A stretch of 26,298 nucleotides of DNA from an uncultured Hungatella sp. (GCA_910588505.1 CAJUPQ010000048.1:1-26298); one strand, 5' to 3'. Counted from the first letter of the stretch, positions 14,635-22,775 are shown. The notes: generated by a model not told the origin, from the sequence alone. A program made the numbers and translations.

Positions 14635-14663
14635 CCCCAAAGGCTCTAATGCATCCTTTGGGG
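14635..14663 (-). other. Leader hairpin upstream of the GH13 gene
   Basis: A 9-bp stem, CCCCAAAGG with CCTTTGGGG, has an 11-nt loop and lies in the about 120-bp gap between the GH3-family gene and the GH13 gene. No T-run follows on the minus strand. It falls in the 5' untranslated region if the promoter at 14681-14709 is used. Confidence 0.5.
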
Positions 14664-14680
14664 ATCTTAACGCGCTTTTT

Positions 14681-14709
14681 AGTATAACATATTTTCCCGG
14701 GATTGAATA
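14681..14709 (-). promoter_or_regulatory. Possible promoter of the GH13 gene
   Basis: A good -10 TATACT (14681-14686) is paired at 17 bp with a poor -35 TATTCA (14704-14709). It starts right after the GH3-family gene ends. The weak -35 makes this tentative. Confidence 0.35.
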
Positions 14710-14713
14710 CTGC

Positions 14714-16402
14714 CTAATGGCCAAAAACTTTTTCCTGCCTCTTCACCTGCTCGGACGCGAAAAACAGCTTCTTATCCGCCGTGTCCAGAACGCAGACCCT
14801 TTTGCTCTGCCCTCTGGGGATCCCCCTGGCCGCCAGATACTCCTCGTATCTGCGAAAACATCCTTTCTGCAGATAGGCGATGCGGGGCGCCTTGATCTCA
14901 TTGGCGGCCCTGCGGACCTGATACCTGCTGTTGACCTGGCACAGACAGAGATCCAGAGTCCTTTCCGCCCTGCCCCGATCCCCGTCGGTCCCTTCCGGCT
15001 CCACATAAAACAGATATCTCGGCCCATCCCGCACTTCCTGGACGCAGTACCCGGCCATGGTCATGCCTGTGCCTGCCGAAAACCGGTCCATGGCCTTCTG
15101 GAGCTGTTCCTGGTTAGTCTTCTCCCCCGCCACGCTGACCACCTGAGTTTTCCGGTAGCAAAACCGCGCCACCGGGGCATTTTCGTACCAGTCCACAACC
15201 TGTATCACATCCCCCATCCTATAGCGGTACAGGCCGGAATGGTTAGTAAACACAAGCTCATATTTCTCGCCTTTTTTAACTTCCCACAAAAACAGCGGGG
15301 TTTTGCTCTCCTCTTCCTGATCTGTCACGGGAAGGAACTCAAAAAATCCCGCCTCCGGAAAAAGAACGTAGGCGTCCGGCTCATTCAAACTTTTAGCAAC
15401 GCCGAAGATTCCCTCTGAGGCCGCGTATGCAGAAAAGTGAAACGGAACATCTCCCATGTACTCCCTCATCTTGTCCATGTCGTGTGAAAATGGTCTCCCT
15501 CCCACAGCCAGACAGTACCGCATCTCCGGCCAGATCTGTCTCACCATCCCCTCACCCGGCTTGCCGCCCACCGACTCCCTAAGCTGCACCGCGCGCCCGG
15601 GGTCAGGCGGCAGTCTCTCCATGAGAAAGCGGCGCCAATGATCGGAAAGGCGGATGCTTTCGTGAACCCTCCCACGCTCCATGTCCTCAAGAAGCAGAAG
15701 CCATTTGCGCCGGATATAGTCCAGAACTCCCCGCACCCGGTTGACAAAGATGCCATGGATCGCCCTGATATCCGGCTGCGCAAGAGCAAACCGCACCTTC
15801 ACATAAAGCAGATCCTCCGGATCTTTCGGAAAAAGCACCTCTTTTGGCGCACAGCAATCCGACGCATCGAACTGGCCGTCCCTGTCCATCCGCTGAAACA
15901 GGCAGGAAGAGCGGATGCCGTTCATTGTCCCGTTTTCCATGTACGTCTTTGTGAACTCCCCAATCTGGAAGATCTTCCCAAACACCTGCTCCTCCTGCAT
16001 ATCCCGGTAATACTCCCCAACGCACCCAAACACGGTCCCATAGGCATACCGATACTGCAGATCCAGGTCAGATTCTGTCAGGGGAATGTACCTGGGTCTC
16101 CCCGTGGTTCCGGAACTGACGCAGAAATACACCGCCGGGTCAGCATTCAGCACATGCTTTTTTCCCCTGATCATGTCCTGGATGTAAGATTCATAGTCCT
16201 CGTACCTGGAAAGAGGGACCTTTTCCTGAAACTCCCCGGGCGTCCAGATGGTGTGAAAGCCATACTTCCGTCCATAGTCCGTATTGCGGTTTTGGCGCAT
16301 CAGATCCACCAGAACCTTTTTCTGCACTGTCTGGGCCTTGGCCGCCGTGTTCTTAAGCCGCTCCATAGACTCTCGCCCCAGTTTTCCGTAATCTGTCTTC
16401 AT
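14714..16402 (-). CDS. GH3 auxin-responsive-promoter family acyl-adenylating enzyme
   Basis: A member of the ANL-like GH3 family, named for plant enzymes that adenylate a carboxylic acid and join it to an amino acid; it is not the glycoside hydrolase family 3. The protein is 562 aa from the chosen start. The ATP-binding P-loop motif VSSGTTGRPRYIPLT lies near residues 95-109. VFTNHSGLYRYRMGDVIQV and VVSVAGEKTNQEQLQKAM are the later family motifs. The bacterial members have no established substrate. The start at 16402 has GGAG eight bases upstream and fits the family N terminus. An in-frame ATG at 16474 lacks well-spaced ribosome binding. It stands alone with its own likely promoter. Confidence 0.85.
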   Translation of the reverse strand: MKTDYGKLGRESMERLKNTAAKAQTVQKKVLVDLMRQNRNTDYGRKYGFHTIWTPGEFQEKVPLSRYEDYESYIQDMIRGKKHVLNADPAVYFCVSSGTTGRPRYIPLTESDLDLQYRYAYGTVFGCVGEYYRDMQEEQVFGKIFQIGEFTKTYMENGTMNGIRSSCLFQRMDRDGQFDASDCCAPKEVLFPKDPEDLLYVKVRFALAQPDIRAIHGIFVNRVRGVLDYIRRKWLLLLEDMERGRVHESIRLSDHWRRFLMERLPPDPGRAVQLRESVGGKPGEGMVRQIWPEMRYCLAVGGRPFSHDMDKMREYMGDVPFHFSAYAASEGIFGVAKSLNEPDAYVLFPEAGFFEFLPVTDQEEESKTPLFLWEVKKGEKYELVFTNHSGLYRYRMGDVIQVVDWYENAPVARFCYRKTQVVSVAGEKTNQEQLQKAMDRFSAGTGMTMAGYCVQEVRDGPRYLFYVEPEGTDGDRGRAERTLDLCLCQVNSRYQVRRAANEIKAPRIAYLQKGCFRRYEEYLAARGIPRGQSKRVCVLDTADKKLFFASEQVKRQEKVFGH

Positions 16403-16494
16403 CTTTTCTCCATTTTCTAAATCTGTCTTCCCCCCATTACCTGCCCCACAGGGGTGCCTTCCACAATGTAACATCTTCCTTCATATTTGCGGCT

Positions 16495-16523
16495 ATTATA
16501 TCAAACTTTTTCTCCCAATTGTC
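16495..16523 (-). promoter_or_regulatory. Possible promoter of the GH3-family gene
   Basis: A perfect TATAAT (16495-16500 on the minus strand) lies about 95 bp upstream of the chosen ATG. The matching -35 region (GACAAT at 17 bp) is poor, so the promoter may be weak or activated. Confidence 0.4.
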
Positions 16524-16566
16524 CTGTGTGGGATATTTGATACTTATTTAGGGACAATTTTCCGTC

Positions 16567-16610
16567 AAAAAAAGGGCTGTCAAGGCTCCTGTTCTGATGC
16601 CTGACTGCCC
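16567..16610 (-). terminator. Intrinsic terminator after tag
   Basis: On the minus strand an imperfect hairpin (GGGCAGTCAGGC pairing with GCCTTGACAGCCC, one bulge) is followed by seven T. It lies about 40 bp after the tag stop and separates tag from the GH3-family gene. Confidence 0.8.
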
Positions 16611-16648
16611 AAATTTAATTCTTTTTCCCCTCTGGTCCCTGTCCGCCG

Positions 16649-17218
16649 TCACTCCCGGCTCTTTCCGCGCTCTAAAAAACACCCGTCGTCATGGGAATAG
16701 ATCACGCCAACAGCCTGGAGATAGGCGTAGATAATAGTGCTCCCCACAAACCCCATCCCCCTTTTTTTCAGATCCGCTGACACAGTATCCGACAGACGGG
16801 AGGTGGCCTTCCCCTTCTCATAGATCACCTTGCCTTCTGTCCAGTGCCAAAGGTAATCAGAAAAACTTCCATACTCGCTCTGGATCTCGCGAAACACCCC
16901 GGCATTTTTCACCGCCGCCTGAATCTTGCGCCTGTTGCGGATAATGTCCCGGTTCTCCACTAAAGCATTCAGCCGATCCTGGTCATATTCAGACACCTTC
17001 TCCACGTCGAACCCGTCAAAGGCCCGGCGAAAATGCTCCCGCTTATTGAGCACGCACTCCCAGGTCAGACCTGCCTGAAAAGACTCCAAAATCAGCATCT
17101 CAAACAGTTTCCCATCGTCATACACCGGGACGCCCCACTCGTTGTCGTGGTAGTGGATATACCGCTCATTCTTCGGGTTTGCCCACTTACATCTCCTCTT
17201 ACCGTCCGCCCATTCCAT
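16649..17218 (-). CDS. tag: DNA-3-methyladenine glycosylase I
   Basis: Base excision repair enzyme that removes 3-methyladenine from alkylated DNA. The 189-aa length is typical. Family hallmarks are RRCKWAN near the start, YIHYHDNEWGVP (20-31), LFEMLILESFQAGLTW and LKKRGMGFVGSTIIYAYLQAVG. The structural zinc ligands of Tag are all present as C10, H24, H176 and C180 (SHDDGC). The gene is monocistronic, with a strong promoter at 17296-17325 and a terminator at 16567-16610. The ATG follows AAAGGACATAAGAC. Confidence 0.95.
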   Translation of the reverse strand: MEWADGKRRCKWANPKNERYIHYHDNEWGVPVYDDGKLFEMLILESFQAGLTWECVLNKREHFRRAFDGFDVEKVSEYDQDRLNALVENRDIIRNRRKIQAAVKNAGVFREIQSEYGSFSDYLWHWTEGKVIYEKGKATSRLSDTVSADLKKRGMGFVGSTIIYAYLQAVGVIYSHDDGCFLERGKSRE

Positions 17219-17295
17219 GTCTTATGTCCTTTCCGTCTCTTGGGGCCCATAAGCTTTGGCCCCTGCGGCCCTTGGCCGCGCTCTCATCAAATACG

Positions 17296-17325
17296 ATTAT
17301 AGACATAGGGCTGGAAGGATGTCAA
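17296..17325 (-). promoter_or_regulatory. Strong promoter of tag
   Basis: On the minus strand, TTGACA (17320-17325) and TATAAT (17296-17301) match consensus exactly, with an 18-bp spacer. The transcribed leader of about 70 nt is GC-rich and can form two short stems (for example GCGGCC with GGCCGC at 17265-17279). Confidence 0.75.
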
Positions 17326-17354
17326 TCTTTTTATTTTTAATAGCCCACTTTCCT

Positions 17355-17655
17355 TCACACAGAAAACCGATCATACTCCTCTAAGCAGTCCAGGCAGAAA
17401 ACCCCCCGTTCTCAACTCTGACGCGATTCTCCGCCGTTATCTCCCCGCACTTTGCGCAGGCCACGGACCGAAACAGTCTGGCCCGCTTTGGCGCCTTTAA
17501 TCTGGGGTCTGAAACCGCAAACAACTCCTCCAGAGGGCGCTCCAGATAAAACCGGCACGCGCCTCCTCCCTGGAAAGGCCCTCCGGCGTCCTGGCTTTCA
17601 GATACAAGCGGACCCCTTTGCTCGTCTTCCGGTTATAAAAGGAAAAAGCCTGTCT
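17355..17655 (-). pseudogene. Degenerate C-terminal remnant of an FmdE-family zinc-ribbon protein
   Basis: Read in three frames, the minus strand gives a continuous protein-like track. The first part is RQAFSFYNRKTSKGVRLYLK followed by ARTPEGLSREEARA. After a frame change near 17555-17560 comes RFYLERPLEELFAVSDPRLK followed by APKRARLFRSV and ACAKCGEITAENRVRVENG. After a second change at a run of six C (17402-17407) it ends VFCLDCLEEYDRFSV and a TGA. The two CxxC pairs are the C-terminal zinc ribbon of proteins related to formylmethanofuran dehydrogenase subunit E. The N-terminal domain is missing. Two shifts plus truncation argue for a dead gene; one homopolymer shift alone could be a sequencing error. 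Confidence 0.65.
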
Positions 17656-17669
17656 ACGAAAGAATCTAA

Positions 17670-17801
17670 ATCTCGATATTGCTTCAATTACAGAGAGCCA
17701 GGTCCTTTCGGGTCCACAACAACATCACCTTAACATTGGCAGAGGGCATGGTGTACACCATTCCTGAACATTACCTCCATCAGATCCTCAGCAAAAAATA
17801 G
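17670..17801 (+). pseudogene. Unidentified C-terminal protein fragment on the opposite strand
   Basis: A plus-strand open frame of 43 codons after TAA 17667-17669 ends with TAG at 17799-17801. It reads ...LQRARSFRVHNNITLTLAEG followed by MVYTIPEHYLHQILSKK. The sequence has protein-like composition, but no convincing start or ribosome binding site (only an internal ATG for 17 residues). Its left end abuts the right end of the FmdE remnant. It looks like the tail of a lost gene. I do not recognise the family. Confidence 0.35.
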
Positions 17802-17813
17802 ACGGTCTATCCC

Positions 17814-17846
17814 CATAAAAAGAAGAAGGCCTCCCCCGAAGCCTTC
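17814..17846 (-). terminator. Intrinsic terminator of the alpha-galactosidase operon
   Basis: On the minus strand a GAAGGC/GCCTTC stem with a roughly 10-nt GC-rich loop is followed by TTCTTTTT. It begins about 20 bp after the alpha-galactosidase stop, where the operon should end. Confidence 0.7.
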
Positions 17847-17866
17847 CTCTCCATTCCATTCTATTA

Positions 17867-20071
17867 TCAACCCTTTTCCACAACCTCAAACCGATAAGCC
17901 ACGGCCTCATAGTCCTCGGAGGTCACCGGCACAGCAAGCCCGGCTTTCATCAGCACAATCCCCAAATACGTTTCCCCGCTCTCCTTCTCCCGATAAAGCT
18001 TGTCCGACATAAGCCCCCGGAACCGTAAAAAATGTACCGGCGGATTTACTTCGCTTCGCAGGACCACGCCAGACACCAGTACATCCTTCTTGTCCTTTGA
18101 CACAAACTCCCAGAATACGGAATTGCTTCTGTCCCCGGGAGCGGACAGCCGGTAATAATCCCCGGTCTGCACCAGGCCCTCCGCAGCCTTAAACTGGACG
18201 ATCTGCGCTGTTGCCGCCTTCTTCTCCTCATCATCCATATGCCCCAGATCCAGCTCATACCCAAAAGTCCCTGACCCTGCCACAGTCCCCCTTGTGCGCA
18301 GGGATGTGGTGCGGCCGGTCTGGTGGTTTGGACACACGCTGACATGGGCTCCAAAAGTGCTGATGGGATAGAAAAACGATGTGCCGTAGTGGATCTCCAG
18401 CCTGTCCGCCGCATCCGTGTTGTCGCTGCACCAGATCTGCGGAGAATAATACAGCATTCCGGCGTCAAAACGCCCCCCGCCCCCTGCGCAGGTCTCAAAC
18501 AGCAGATTTGGATATCTGGCGATCAGCCGCTCCATCATATCATAAACCCCAAGCATGTGGCGGTGGAAAACCTCCCCCTGTCTTCCGGCCTCCACGCCCT
18601 GGGAGAACACATTTCCAAGGGCCCGGTTCACATCCCACTTAATATAATCTGCCTGGCAGCTGTCAATGACCTTGAAGATCTGCTCCATAATATAATCCCG
18701 GACTTCCTTTTTCGTCACATCCAGGTTCAGCTGAGAGCGGCTCCTCACCGGCAGACGCCCCGGCACCCGCAGACACCAATCCGGATGCCTGCGGTAAAGA
18801 TCGCTGTCCTCAGACACCATCTCCGGCTCCAGCCAGATGCCGAACTTCAGCCCCAGCTTCCGGATCTTATCCACCAGCTTCGGCAGGCCGCCGTGGATCT
18901 TCTCCTCATTCACATACCAGTCCCCGAGTCCCGTGTAATCGCTGTCCCGCTTTCCAAACCACCCGTCGTCCAGGACAAACATCTCTATGCCCACTTCCTT
19001 GGCAGCCTTGGCGATATCGTAAAGCTTCTGCTCGTCAAACTCAAAGTAAGTGGCCTCCCAGTTGTTTACCAGGATGGGCCTGGGCTTTTTCACAAAGCTG
19101 CTCCTAATAAGGTGCTCCCGAAACCCGTCATGGAAATGATGAGAAAGGGTCTCCAAGCCCGTGCCGGAAAAGGACATGGCAGCCTCCGGCGACACAAAAC
19201 TCTCCCCGGGCTTTAACGTCCAGGCAAACTGATAGGGATGGATCCCCATCACCACCCTGGTCTGCTCCACCTGGTCCAGCTCTGCCTGACAGATAAAATT
19301 GCCGCTGTACACAAAGGTGATACCAAAGCACTCCCCGTAATCCTCCGTGGCGGTCCTGTCGCAGAAGATCACCGCCGGATTGTGGTGATGGCTGGAAATG
19401 CCCCTCTTGCTCTCCACAGACTGGATGCCGTGGCGGAGGGGCTGACGCTCCGTAAGCCGCTCCATGGAATGCCTTCCGTAAAAATGGATCATGTCCATGG
19501 GACGCCTGGGAAAGTCCAGCTCCGCGGACATTACCCGGCGCAGGGTGACGGAAGCTTTCCCTCGGTTTACCACTTCCACCGCCCTGGTGATGATGTCGCA
19601 GTCCCAGATCACACCGTAAAGCAGTTTCACGCAGACTCCGCTTAACTCGTCCTTTAAAGTGATCTCAAGAGTCTCCGCCTCATCCTCCCCCGCAAACATG
19701 GCTGGCATTCCTGCCAGAGCATATTTCCCCTTTCTGATCTGATAGGAATCATATTTCAGCTGCAAAATATGGCTTCCGTCCTCATGTTCCGCCTCGATCC
19801 CCTGGATGCGGTAGTCCCCGTTTCCCTCCGCCGTGTACTCCTGAGGCAGCACATCCAGGGAAAAGGTCCGGTCCCTGTCAGCCTCATAAGGGTTGCCGGA
19901 AAATCCCCGGTCCAGATTAACAATGCCATGGGCCACCCAGGTATCCCCCAGTTCAACCCCGTAATACAGGTGCAAAAGCGTCCCGAACTGGCCTACCTGC
20001 ATCTGGTACATACTGGTTTTGGTATGCAATGTAAATACCTTTGTATCTTCCTGAAAAGAAATATACCTCAT
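17867..20071 (-). CDS. Alpha-galactosidase, GH36
   Basis: Hydrolyses terminal alpha-1,6-galactose from raffinose-family sugars or melibiose; cytoplasmic, no signal peptide. The 734-aa size is typical of clostridial GH36. An N-terminal beta-sandwich precedes the barrel. Barrel motifs are PILVNNWEATYFEFDE, MFVLDDGWFGKR (D368, D369), GIWLEPEMVS, YIKWDVNR with nucleophile D480, and CSDNTDAADR with acid/base D550. The start at 20071 matches the family N terminus (MRYISFQEDTKVFTLH) and has GGAGGG upstream, though 13 nt away. An in-frame ATG at 20092 would add seven residues without a ribosome binding site. It is the last gene of the sugar ABC operon, just after the DUF624 gene. Confidence 0.93.
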   Translation of the reverse strand: MRYISFQEDTKVFTLHTKTSMYQMQVGQFGTLLHLYYGVELGDTWVAHGIVNLDRGFSGNPYEADRDRTFSLDVLPQEYTAEGNGDYRIQGIEAEHEDGSHILQLKYDSYQIRKGKYALAGMPAMFAGEDEAETLEITLKDELSGVCVKLLYGVIWDCDIITRAVEVVNRGKASVTLRRVMSAELDFPRRPMDMIHFYGRHSMERLTERQPLRHGIQSVESKRGISSHHHNPAVIFCDRTATEDYGECFGITFVYSGNFICQAELDQVEQTRVVMGIHPYQFAWTLKPGESFVSPEAAMSFSGTGLETLSHHFHDGFREHLIRSSFVKKPRPILVNNWEATYFEFDEQKLYDIAKAAKEVGIEMFVLDDGWFGKRDSDYTGLGDWYVNEEKIHGGLPKLVDKIRKLGLKFGIWLEPEMVSEDSDLYRRHPDWCLRVPGRLPVRSRSQLNLDVTKKEVRDYIMEQIFKVIDSCQADYIKWDVNRALGNVFSQGVEAGRQGEVFHRHMLGVYDMMERLIARYPNLLFETCAGGGGRFDAGMLYYSPQIWCSDNTDAADRLEIHYGTSFFYPISTFGAHVSVCPNHQTGRTTSLRTRGTVAGSGTFGYELDLGHMDDEEKKAATAQIVQFKAAEGLVQTGDYYRLSAPGDRSNSVFWEFVSKDKKDVLVSGVVLRSEVNPPVHFLRFRGLMSDKLYREKESGETYLGIVLMKAGLAVPVTSEDYEAVAYRFEVVEKG

Positions 20072-20101
20072 AAGCTGCTTTGTGCCCTCCATTGAATGTT
20101 G

Positions 20102-20782
20102 TTAAAAAACATATTGATCCGATTCATTTTCCGCGCCTGTCAGTTCTTCCCTGTCCCCTTCTTTGGAAAAATACGGGCGGAACAATCTCCACAGAAACCA
20201 GGAATTGGCGTAAGCTGTCAGGGAAAACCCGCACATAAGCCATACCAGCAGATAAACTGGAAACAGCTGGGCGTCCACCAGGGTAAAATACATGGGAAGA
20301 CAGGTAATCATTGCCATACACAAGGCGTACCCGGGGTTTTTCGCCCCAAAACACAGGGCATAGGGAATCAGACGCCTGGTCTTGATCTCAAAAGACGCCA
20401 AGGTGGGGAAACTATACAGGGCTATGATCAAAAGAAGAAGCGCCATGCCCCAGGTCACATAGGTAAACACCCCGGACATGGGCATGGGCATGGTTGCAAC
20501 CGCCCTGCTCTCAAGCCAGACGCACACCCCCGCCGCCAAAAGCCCCAGCCACACAGCCGTGGCCTGAACAAAATTCCCTTTAAAGCTTTTCCAGTAACAT
20601 TTCCAGATGCTGATATCTTTATCCTTGTGAAGCTTTAAGGCGCAGTAATACAGCGCCGTCGTAGAAGCCCCGGCTGTGACCACCGGAACGCTGGTTATGA
20701 TCCACAGCAGATTCAGCCCGATAAATCCTCCCGCTGAAAGGAAAAAACTGTGAAGAAAACTGTCCTCATTAAATAAATTCAT
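20102..20782 (-). CDS. YesL-like DUF624 membrane protein
   Basis: A 226-aa integral membrane protein with about five hydrophobic segments. The family opening is recognisable: a short N-terminal stretch, then LNLLWIITSVPVVTAGASTTALYY near residues 23-46. DUF624 proteins are regularly encoded inside carbohydrate ABC transporter operons of Firmicutes, but their role (accessory transporter or regulator) is not established. Start ATG follows GGGAGCGGC. It lies between the MalG-like permease gene (173 bp upstream, with two hairpins in the gap) and the alpha-galactosidase gene (30 bp downstream). Confidence 0.85.
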   Translation of the reverse strand: MNLFNEDSFLHSFFLSAGGFIGLNLLWIITSVPVVTAGASTTALYYCALKLHKDKDISIWKCYWKSFKGNFVQATAVWLGLLAAGVCVWLESRAVATMPMPMSGVFTYVTWGMALLLLIIALYSFPTLASFEIKTRRLIPYALCFGAKNPGYALCMAMITCLPMYFTLVDAQLFPVYLLVWLMCGFSLTAYANSWFLWRLFRPYFSKEGDREELTGAENESDQYVF

Positions 20783-20851
20783 GCCGCTCCCTCTCCCATT
20801 GCGCCTTGCTGCCCGTCAGGGCGGATGCCTGCTGCCATTATGATTTCGCAC

Positions 20852-20876
20852 GGTCAGCGCGGTAAACGCGCTGACC
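20852..20876 (-). other. Intra-operon hairpin (distal of two)
   Basis: A perfect 10-bp GC-rich stem, GGTCAGCGCG with CGCGCTGACC, has a 5-nt loop and lies in the permease-DUF624 gap. No T-run follows on the minus strand, so mRNA stabilisation or pausing is more likely than full termination. Confidence 0.6.
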
Positions 20877-20904
20877 TGTCTGAACTGTTACCGAATTTCT
20901 GCCA

Positions 20905-20940
20905 TTCCGTCAAGATCCCAAAAGGCGGGGCTTGACGGAA
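20905..20940 (-). other. Intra-operon hairpin (proximal of two)
   Basis: A perfect 10-bp stem, TTCCGTCAAG with CTTGACGGAA, has a 16-nt loop and starts about 15 bp after the permease stop. The T-run lies on the plus-strand side (20941-20952), so it would terminate transcription coming from the other direction better than the operon itself. Confidence 0.6.
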
Positions 20941-20955
20941 ATTCTTTTTTTATAG

Positions 20956-21780
20956 TTACAGCTTCCCTCCGGAAGTCGCGATACCCTCGATAAACTGCTT
21001 CTGGAACACCAGATACAGCACAATCATGGGAATACAGGCCAGCAGGGAAGCCGCCATCAGCTGGGGATAATTGTTGCTGTACTGACCCTGCATCTTAGCC
21101 AGAGCCGCTGACAGAGGCATCACGTCCCTGTTACAGATCAAAGGCCACATCAGATCCTTGTAAGCGAACACAGCCGTAAAGATTCCCAGAGCCACCATGG
21201 AAGACCTGGTAAGAGGCGCCATGATAAACAAAAACGTCTGTCCGATGTTACACCCGTCAAGACGGGCCGCCTCCTCCAGATCTCTTGGCAGGCCCATGTA
21301 AGCCTGGCGGAGAAGGAAGGTGCCAAAGGCTGTCACAAGGCCCGGGAAGATCAGGGCAAAAATAGTATTGAGCATTCCCATTTTGCTGACCATCAGGTAC
21401 TGGGGAATTATGAAGATCTGGCCCGGAACCATCATCTGGAACAGGATCAGAGAGAACATGAAATCCCTGCCCCGAAACTGCAGTCTGGCAAAAGCGTACC
21501 CGGCAAGGGTCGCGGTCAGAACCGCGGCGATCACGCGGCCCGCGATCAAAAGCAGTGTGTTAATGTACAGATTTACAAAATCCAGGTTGTTGATAACCGT
21601 GGTAAAATTCTCCGTCCTCCAAACACTTGGGAAGATTACGAAAGGAGAAACGCTGGTAGCCTCTCCCATACTCTTAAAAGCTGTCAGTATCATCCACAAA
21701 AACGGCACCAACATGGTAATGGATACCAGGATCAGGATGGCGTGAATCAACGCCTGCATCATTTTCGCTCTTTGTTCCAT
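20956..21780 (-). CDS. Carbohydrate ABC transporter permease, MalG type
   Basis: Inner-membrane permease subunit of a CUT1 sugar importer, 274 aa with six predicted membrane helices. The cytoplasmic EAA loop that docks on the ATPase reads EEAARLDGCNIGQTFLFIMAPLTR from residue 169. It ends VFQKQFIEGIATSGGKL, the usual MalG-family C terminus. The ATG follows AAGGAGAGG. It is 16 bp downstream of the partner permease. Substrate is inferred from the alpha-galactosidase in the same operon. Confidence 0.94.
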   Translation of the reverse strand: MEQRAKMMQALIHAILILVSITMLVPFLWMILTAFKSMGEATSVSPFVIFPSVWRTENFTTVINNLDFVNLYINTLLLIAGRVIAAVLTATLAGYAFARLQFRGRDFMFSLILFQMMVPGQIFIIPQYLMVSKMGMLNTIFALIFPGLVTAFGTFLLRQAYMGLPRDLEEAARLDGCNIGQTFLFIMAPLTRSSMVALGIFTAVFAYKDLMWPLICNRDVMPLSAALAKMQGQYSNNYPQLMAASLLACIPMIVLYLVFQKQFIEGIATSGGKL

Positions 21781-21796
21781 ATCAGCCTCTCCTTCC

Positions 21797-22690
21797 CTAA
21801 TTATAATAAACCCACTTCTTCTGGGCGATCATCTGGAATACGGTTACAACCATGATAATGGCAATCAGCAGCACCACGATGGTGGAGCCATACCCTTTAT
21901 TGTTCTCAACAAAGGAATTCTGATAGAACAGGTACACAATGGACTGGGTCTTGTAAAGAGCCGGGTTGTTCTTATCCATTACCATGAAGATCAAGTCAAA
22001 CACCTGCAGGCCGCCGATCACCCTTGTGATGGTCACAAAGAAGATGGTCGGGGACAGCAGCGGAACCGTGATGTTGAAGAACTGGTTGATTCCGGTGGCG
22101 CCGTCGATGCTGGCAGCCTCATAGTAGTCTCTGGGAATCTCCTGAAGTCCTGCCAAAAACAGTACCATGTTGTAGCCGATAATGGACCAGATACCGATAA
22201 CCGCGATGGCGAACACCGCAATGGCCGGGTCAGAGATCCAGTTGATGCTGGTTCCGAAAATGTGATTCAAAAGACCGAACTCAGAGTTAAACAGCCATCT
22301 CCAGACCATGGCGATGGCAGCCGGAGCCGCGACCATAGGCAGGAAAAAGATGGTACGATACGCGGAAACACCCATCATCTTGCGGTTCAGCAAAACTGCC
22401 AGAACCAGAGCGATGGCGATGGAGAACGGAACCTCCACAATGGCATACTTAAAGGTGTTAAGAACAGCCTGCCACACTTCCGCGTCCCCGAACATCTTGA
22501 TGTAGTTCTCCATGCCGATGAAGATATTGCCCCTTCCAAAATCACCTGTCTTAAAAAAGCTCTGGTAGATGGTCTGGAAGATCGGGATAATATTCAGCAC
22601 GATAAGTCCCAGCATGGTGGGGAAGATAAACGCCCATCCCCATATGAATTCGTTGCGCTCCCTGGTAGTTCCCTTTTTGATAGTACCCAC
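21797..22690 (-). CDS. Carbohydrate ABC transporter permease, MalF type
   Basis: Partner permease of the CUT1 importer, 297 aa with six predicted helices (first near 17-42). The EAA loop is EAASIDGATGINQFFNITVPLLSP from residue 191. There is a GTG start, with GGGGTGA seven bases upstream. It follows the solute-binding protein gene after a 112-bp gap that holds a large stem structure, and it precedes the MalG-type gene by 16 bp. Confidence 0.94.
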   Translation of the reverse strand: MGTIKKGTTRERNEFIWGWAFIFPTMLGLIVLNIIPIFQTIYQSFFKTGDFGRGNIFIGMENYIKMFGDAEVWQAVLNTFKYAIVEVPFSIAIALVLAVLLNRKMMGVSAYRTIFFLPMVAAPAAIAMVWRWLFNSEFGLLNHIFGTSINWISDPAIAVFAIAVIGIWSIIGYNMVLFLAGLQEIPRDYYEAASIDGATGINQFFNITVPLLSPTIFFVTITRVIGGLQVFDLIFMVMDKNNPALYKTQSIVYLFYQNSFVENNKGYGSTIVVLLIAIIMVVTVFQMIAQKKWVYYN

Positions 22691-22716
22691 AACTTCACCC
22701 CTTTTCTCTTATTGAA

Positions 22717-22775
22717 CGCTTCCGAAAATCCCGTTCTGCGAAAGTCGTCCCTCAAAACCCGGACTTTCGGAGGCG
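22717..22775 (-). other. Stem structure between binding-protein and permease genes
   Basis: An outer 11-bp stem with one mismatch in DNA (22717-22727 with 22765-22775) competes with an inner 8-bp stem, CGAAAGTC (22739-22746) with GACTTTCG (22762-22769), because both use bases 22765-22769. No T-run follows on the minus strand. Such elements usually keep binding-protein mRNA more abundant than permease mRNA. Confidence 0.6.

Noticed and set aside
16403..16474. Upstream ATG at 16474 for the GH3-family gene
   Set aside because: The purine-rich stretch lies too close to the ATG and the extra 24 residues have no family resemblance.
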